From Skermanella aerolata KACC 11604 (lineage in GTDB: Bacteria > Pseudomonadota > Alphaproteobacteria > Azospirillales > Azospirillaceae): a stretch of DNA of 64,000 nucleotides. Below are positions 60,149 to 64,000 of this stretch, piece by piece. The notes below the pieces were generated by a model. That model saw only the letters and a program-made list of their open reading frames with translations. It ran no database searches and had not been told where the DNA came from. The stretch is from assembly GCF_000936425.1 (NCBI RefSeq), contig NZ_AVFK01000032.1, positions 16,782-80,781 on the forward strand. Direction: 5' to 3'. Position 1 is the first letter of the stretch, and the number at the start of each line of letters is the position of its first letter. The translations under genes and the position numbers were made by a program.

Positions 60149-61069
60149 CTAAGTGTCGAGGCCTTCGGGTATCTTCCACCCCCATTCCCGATACGCTTCG
60201 ATGATCACCCGCGACATGACGGCCAGCTCGGGCGACCGGTCGTTGACACGGCGGCTCATGATGATCGGCGACGTGATGGTCTGCTCGACGAGTTCGCGGT
60301 AGACCACGTCGTCCCGGCGCAGCCGCTGCACCGATGTCGGCACGATGCAGATGCCGACTTCGGCCGCGACGAGCCCGATTGCCGTCTGCAACTCGCGGGC
60401 CTCATGGGCGATGTTCGGCTCCAGACCCCGGTCGCGGAAGATCGAGATCACTTGGTCCGCATAGCTTGGGCGCGGCACCCGCGGGTACAGGATCAGCGGT
60501 TCGCCCGCCAGTTCGGTGAAGCTCAGCGGCCCCTCCCGCTCGAGAAGCGCGTGGCTCAGCGGCAGGGCGACCACAAGCCGTTCCTCGCGCAGGACGTCAC
60601 GGCGCACCGCCGGATCGTCAAGGCGTATGCGGCCGAACCCGACATCGATCCGTCCGTCCTTCAAGGCCGCGATCTGCTCCAGGCTGACCATCTCGACGAG
60701 GCTGACATCGAGCCCCGGCGTTTCCGCGCGGAAACGCCGGATCAGGTTCGGCAGGGCCGCGTAGATGGTCGAGGCGACGAACCCGATGACGAAGCGCGGC
60801 CGCTCCGCTTCGCGAAAGCGCTTCATCATGGTGCGCAGGTCGTCGAAGCGTTCCAGGACCTGGGCCGCGTGCTCGTATAGCAGGCGGCCGGCTTCGGTGA
60901 GGCGAAGAGGGCGGCTGTCCCGGTCGAGCAGCACTATACCCAACTCCTCCTCGAGTTGCTGAATCTGACGGCTCAGCGGCGGCTGAGCGATGTGCAGCTT
61001 CTCGGCGGCCCTGGTGAAGTTCCGCTCCTGGGCGACGGTGACGAAGTAGCGGAGGTGGCGAATCTCCAT
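60149..61069 (-). CDS. LysR-family regulator, CatR/BenM type
   Basis: 306 residues from MEIRHLRYFVTVAQERNFTR. The N-terminal helix-turn-helix (AAEKLHIAQPPLSRQIQQLEEELG) and the effector domain (GFVASTIYAALPNLIRRFRAE, LGVRLDDPAVRRD-like region) match the CatM/BenM/CatR/CbnR group, which respond to cis,cis-muconate. Divergent from catB. GGAGG of its ribosome site lies inside the ATAC-N7-GTAT operator, so it should repress itself. Confidence 0.92.
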   Translation of the reverse strand: MEIRHLRYFVTVAQERNFTRAAEKLHIAQPPLSRQIQQLEEELGIVLLDRDSRPLRLTEAGRLLYEHAAQVLERFDDLRTMMKRFREAERPRFVIGFVASTIYAALPNLIRRFRAETPGLDVSLVEMVSLEQIAALKDGRIDVGFGRIRLDDPAVRRDVLREERLVVALPLSHALLEREGPLSFTELAGEPLILYPRVPRPSYADQVISIFRDRGLEPNIAHEARELQTAIGLVAAEVGICIVPTSVQRLRRDDVVYRELVEQTITSPIIMSRRVNDRSPELAVMSRVIIEAYREWGWKIPEGLDT

Positions 61070-61072
61070 TCC

Positions 61073-61087
61073 ATACCTCCAGGGTAT
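61073..61087. promoter_or_regulatory. ATAC-N7-GTAT operator for the CatR/BenM-type regulator
   Basis: ATACCTCCAGGGTAT at 61073-61087 is the exact ATAC-N7-GTAT recognition pattern of BenM/CatM. It lies 4 bp before the lysR start and about 85 bp before catB, covering the lysR ribosome site. Further GTAT elements at 61089-61110 could be the weaker second site used with muconate. Confidence 0.78.
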
Positions 61088-61171
61088 CGTATCAGACAAA
61101 CTTGGTATTTTTCTTTTCCATATACAAGGATTAACTATTGCTCACCAGGGAGATCAAGGAACAACAGAGTG

Positions 61172-62332
61172 ATGTTACAAATCAATAACATAGAAACTTT
61201 TCTGGTCGATCTTCCGACCATCAGGCCTCATGTACTCTCGATGGCGACGATGTATCGCCAGACCATCGTGATCGTTCGCATCCATTGCTCGGACGGTATC
61301 GTCGGTATCGGTGAAGGCACCACGATCGGCGGCCTGAGCTACGGCGACGAGAGCCCAGAAAGCATCAAGCTCGCGATCGACACATACTTCGAACCCATCC
61401 TCAAGATCAGCGATCCCTCCCGGATCGGCCAGACCATGGCCAGGATCGGCCGCGTCGTCGTCGGCAACCATTTCGCCAAGTCGGCGGTGGAAACTGCCCT
61501 GCTCGACGCCATGGGCAAGCGCGTCGGCCTGCCGGTCTCCGAACTGCTGGGCGGTCGCCACAGGGATGAGCTGCCGGTTGCCTGGACGCTGGCCAGCGGC
61601 GACACCGCCAAGGACATTGAAGAGGCGGAACGGGTGCTGGGCCTACGCCGGCACAATATCTTCAAGCTGAAGATCGGCAAGCGCGCCGTGGCCGACGATG
61701 TCGCCCATGTGGCATCGATCAAGAAGGCGCTCGGGGATAAGGCCAGCGTGCGGGTCGATGTCAATCAGGCCTGGGACGAGGCCGGCGCTTCACGCGGTTT
61801 GGCGATGCTTGAAGCGGCCGGGGTGGATCTGGTCGAGCAGCCGATCGCCAAGGCGAACCGCTCCGGACTGGCGCGGCTGGCAGCCCGGTTCATCATCCCG
61901 ATCATGGCCGACGAGGCCCTGCACGGGCCGGATGACGCCTTCGACCTCGCCAGCCAGGCAGCGGCCGACGTGTTCGCGGTCAAGATCGCGCAGTCCGGCG
62001 GGTTACAGGCGGCAGGCCGTGTCGGCGCCATCGCGGATGCCGCCGGCATCGGTCTCTACGGCGGCACGATGCTTGAGGCCGGCGTCGGCACGATCGCCTC
62101 GGCGCATCTCTTCGCGACATTCCCCCAGCTTGCCTGGGGCACCGAACTCTTCGGTCCGCTGCTCCTGACCGAGGAAATCCTGACGGAGCCGCTCGGCTAC
62201 GGCGATTTCGTCCTGAAGGTACCGGACAAGCCCGGCCTTGGCGTCGAGCTGGACCCGGACCGCATCGACTTCTTCCGCCGCGACCGCGATCGCACACGGA
62301 CGCACAGCTTTCCGGCTAAAGCCCGGATCTGA
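61172..62332 (+). CDS. catB: Muconate cycloisomerase
   Basis: 386 residues from MLQINNIETFLVDLPTIRPH. Enolase-superfamily residues: FKLKIGKR (Lys-x-Lys base), RVDVNQAWDE and VEQPI and MADEALHG (metal carboxylates), KIAQSGGL (second lysine). These are the muconate-lactonizing subgroup. It converts cis,cis-muconate to muconolactone in the catechol branch of the beta-ketoadipate pathway. Followed by catC 9 bases later. Confidence 0.95.
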   Translation: MLQINNIETFLVDLPTIRPHVLSMATMYRQTIVIVRIHCSDGIVGIGEGTTIGGLSYGDESPESIKLAIDTYFEPILKISDPSRIGQTMARIGRVVVGNHFAKSAVETALLDAMGKRVGLPVSELLGGRHRDELPVAWTLASGDTAKDIEEAERVLGLRRHNIFKLKIGKRAVADDVAHVASIKKALGDKASVRVDVNQAWDEAGASRGLAMLEAAGVDLVEQPIAKANRSGLARLAARFIIPIMADEALHGPDDAFDLASQAAADVFAVKIAQSGGLQAAGRVGAIADAAGIGLYGGTMLEAGVGTIASAHLFATFPQLAWGTELFGPLLLTEEILTEPLGYGDFVLKVPDKPGLGVELDPDRIDFFRRDRDRTRTHSFPAKARI

Positions 62333-62341
62333 CAAGGGTAG

Positions 62342-62638
62342 ATGACAATGTTGTTCCAAGTCGAAATGGAAGTCCGCCTGCCGCACGACATGGCGCCCAA
62401 CGCCGCCGACGAACTGAAAAGCGTCGAGCGCGAACGCGCGCAGCAGTTGATGCGCGACGGCAAGTGGCGCCACCTTTGGCGCGTCGTCGGTCACTACTCG
62501 AACACCAGCATCTTCGATGTGGCGAGCCATGACGAGTTGCACGCGATCCTGACGTCGCTGCCGCTCTTCCCCTTCATGACAATGAAGGTTACGTCCCTCT
62601 GCCGCCATCCCTCATCGATCCGCGACGACGACGCCTGA
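62342..62638 (+). CDS. catC: Muconolactone delta-isomerase
   Basis: 98 residues. MLFQVEMEVRLPHDM, ERAQQLMRDGKWRHLWRVVGHYSN and LPLFPFMTMKVTSLCRHPSS are the whole CatC pattern, and length matches the family. The enzyme is a cytoplasmic decamer turning muconolactone into beta-ketoadipate enol-lactone. Confidence 0.96.
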   Translation: MTMLFQVEMEVRLPHDMAPNAADELKSVERERAQQLMRDGKWRHLWRVVGHYSNTSIFDVASHDELHAILTSLPLFPFMTMKVTSLCRHPSSIRDDDA

Positions 62639-62688
62639 AGTCACATCCGGCCAACAACTCAACAATTCAAATCCAAGGGAGAGAAACA

Positions 62689-63603
62689 ATGCAAAAAGAA
62701 CAGATCAAGCAGCTCGTCGACCGCATCACCGGCACCCAGATCAAGGAGCCCAACCAGCGGGTCAAGGCGATCGTCGATCGCATGCTGCTGGACCTTTTCA
62801 ACGTCATCGATGACTTCGACGTCCAGCCGGAGGAGTTCTGGACGGCGCTGAGCTACCTGACCGAGCTTGGTCAGCGTAACGAATATTCGCTGCTTTCTGC
62901 TGGTCTCGGCATCGATCATTACTTCGATGTCAGGCTCGACGAGAAGGAAGCCCAGGTTGGAATCGAGCCGGGCAGCACGCCGCGCACCATCGAAGGACCG
63001 CTCTACGTAGCCGGAGCGCCGGTCTGCCAGGGCGAAGCCCGGCTGGACGACGGTACCGACCAAGGCGAGATCCTGTTCATGGACGGCCAGGTAACCGACA
63101 CACAGGGACGGCCGGTCGCCGGCGCACTGGTCGAGGTCTGGCACGCCAATACGCTCGGCAACTACTCCTACTTCGACAAGTCCCAGAGCGATTTCAACCT
63201 GCGGCGCTCGATCGTCACCGACGCCGAGGGGCGCTACCGCTTCCGCAGCATCATGCCGTCCGGTTACGGCTGCCCGCCCGACGGTCCGACCCAGAAGCTG
63301 CTCGATCAGCTCGGCCGCCACGGCCAGCGCCCGGCGCATATCCACTTCTTCGTGTCGGCCCCCGGCTTCCGGACGCTCACGACGCAGATCAACATCCAGG
63401 GCGACAAGTACATCTACGAAGACTTCGCGTTTGCTACCCGTGATGAATTGATCCCCGATGTGACGCACCACACCGACCAGTCAGCGATCCGCGACAAGGG
63501 CGTGGATGGTCCGTTCGCCACGATCACCTTCGACTTCGCGCTGCCGCATGCGGTCGAAGGCGTGCCCTGCACCCTGATCGATCGCCCTCGGGCCGCCGCC
63601 TGA
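62689..63603 (+). CDS. catA: Catechol 1,2-dioxygenase
   Basis: 304 residues. Intradiol dioxygenase: helical N-terminal domain, then [21 protein letters not shown], and iron ligands in GNYSYFD (Tyr), MPSGYGCPP (Tyr) and RPAHIHFF (two His). Opens catechol to cis,cis-muconate with O2. GGGAGAG lies before the ATG. It sits between catC and benA, giving the order catB-catC-catA-benA. Confidence 0.96.
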   Translation: MQKEQIKQLVDRITGTQIKEPNQRVKAIVDRMLLDLFNVIDDFDVQPEEFWTALSYLTELGQRNEYSLLSAGLGIDHYFDVRLDEKEAQVGIEPGSTPRTIEGPLYVAGAPVCQGEARLDDGTDQGEILFMDGQVTDTQGRPVAGALVEVWHANTLGNYSYFDKSQSDFNLRRSIVTDAEGRYRFRSIMPSGYGCPPDGPTQKLLDQLGRHGQRPAHIHFFVSAPGFRTLTTQINIQGDKYIYEDFAFATRDELIPDVTHHTDQSAIRDKGVDGPFATITFDFALPHAVEGVPCTLIDRPRAAA

Positions 63604-63616
63604 TCCTTTGCGACCA

Positions 63617-63641
63617 CCCCTCTCGCTTTCGGCGAGAGGGG
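63617..63641. terminator. Intercistronic hairpin between catA and benA
   Basis: CCCCTCTCGC (63617-63626) and GCGAGAGGGG (63632-63641) form a perfect 10-bp stem with a TTTCG loop, 14 bp after catA. No T-run follows, and benA starts 34 bp later on the same strand. It could end some cat transcripts or shield the upstream message from 3' decay. Confidence 0.6.
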
Positions 63642-63674
63642 GCGAGACCTGACAAAATCAACGGAGGAAACACC

Positions 63675-64000
63675 ATGGATACGCATCTCATGGAACGGCT
63701 CGACGCGTCCCTGGAATCGGCCATCGTCGACGACAAGGAAAACGGCCTTTACCGCTGCCGCCGCGATATCTTCACCGACCCCGAGCTGTTCGAGCTGGAG
63801 ATGAAGCATATCTTCGAGGGCAACTGGATTTACTTGGCCCACGACAGCCAGATCCCCAACAAGAACGACTATTTCACGACCTATATGGGGCGGCAGCCGA
63901 TCTTCATCGCCCGCAACAAGAACAACGAACTGAATGCCTTCATCAACGCATGCAGCCATCGCGGCGCCATGCTGTGCCGCCACAAGCGGGCCAACAAGGC
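63675..64000 (+). CDS. benA: Benzoate 1,2-dioxygenase large subunit, cut by the window end
   Basis: 108 residues visible, starting [20 protein letters not shown] after [54 protein letters not shown] is the BenA/XylX start, and the Rieske cysteine-histidine pair begins at [12 protein letters not shown]. The catalytic iron domain lies beyond the window. It starts conversion of benzoate to catechol, which CatA then cleaves. Confidence 0.93.
   Translation, partial: MDTHLMERLDASLESAIVDDKENGLYRCRRDIFTDPELFELEMKHIFEGNWIYLAHDSQIPNKNDYFTTYMGRQPIFIARNKNNELNAFINACSHRGAMLCRHKRANK

Noticed and set aside
1..64000. CRISPR array, rRNA, tRNA, prophage or intact insertion sequence
   Set aside because: No regularly spaced repeats, no conserved rRNA or tRNA stretches, no phage structural genes and no transposase frame were recognised. 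A covariance-model search for tRNA and ncRNA could not be run and could still reveal small RNAs.

Overview
The window looks like chromosome from a GC-rich alphaproteobacterium, most likely of the Rhodospirillales (Azospirillum/Skermanella type). That placement is an inference from the very high GC coding sequence, the density of ABC, TRAP and Bug-type solute-binding proteins, a bchE-bchJ pair, and the general style of the genes. There is no rRNA gene, and I recognise no tRNA gene, CRISPR array or intact insertion sequence. Almost everything is catabolic, transport or regulatory, so this reads as an accessory 'nutrient scavenging' region.

Layout. 0-2.6 kb: a membrane protein divergent from an OhrR/MarR regulator across three matching operators, then an RTX-repeat protein. 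2.6-6.5 kb: a REP-like pair and two copies, in opposite orientation, of a roughly 165-bp MITE-like repeat flanking a methyltransferase, an SGNH hydrolase and a Gfo/Idh oxidoreductase with a frameshifted tail. 6.5-11.1 kb: a GntR regulator divergent from a tartrate/D-malate dehydrogenase gene across an 18-bp palindrome, an orphan Bug binding protein and a lytic transglycosylase.

11.3-25.3 kb (minus strand): a tightly coupled operon of 14 genes. In transcription order it holds two tandem solute-binding proteins, SIS, PfkB, an ABC ATPase, two permeases, a second SIS, a second PfkB, a BtpA-family TIM barrel, two PuuE-like deacetylases, an Asp/Glu/hydantoin-racemase-fold protein lacking both family cysteines, and a TRZ/ATZ-type deaminase. 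Most junctions overlap or nearly abut, and most enzyme types occur as paralogous pairs. I read it as an undescribed uptake and degradation pathway for a glycosylated or phosphorylatable nitrogen compound: kinase plus SIS deglycase/isomerase, followed by opening of a cyclic ureide or imide. Diverging from it is a pair encoding a YqcI/YcgG (GntA-like) haem N-oxygenase and a DUF1989 protein.

27-38 kb: an exported GH105-type hydrolase, small membrane proteins, an enolase-superfamily dehydratase, an RraA-type aldolase, and an isolated bchE-bchJ pair under a perfect PpsR-type operator. A truncated siderophore ABC ATPase, a TetR/MFS efflux pair and a VapBC-type toxin-antitoxin follow. 38.7-48.7 kb: a methyltransferase, an orphan betaine-type binding protein, lutABC for lactate oxidation, TspO, an exported amidohydrolase, a large P-loop kinase-like protein and a lipoprotein.

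48.9-58.5 kb: a sugar-acid or hydroxy-acid island with a GntR protein carrying two winged helices, DapA-like, HIBADH-like and FMN hydroxy-acid oxidase enzymes, two orphan TRAP binding proteins, a TIM-barrel isomerase, an SDR and a second GntR. 58.6-64 kb: an exported M20 peptidase, a LacI remnant, and a CatR/BenM-like LysR gene divergent from catB-catC-catA and the start of benA, with a canonical ATAC-N7-GTAT operator between them. The cat and ben genes together form the catechol branch of the beta-ketoadipate pathway, fed by benzoate.
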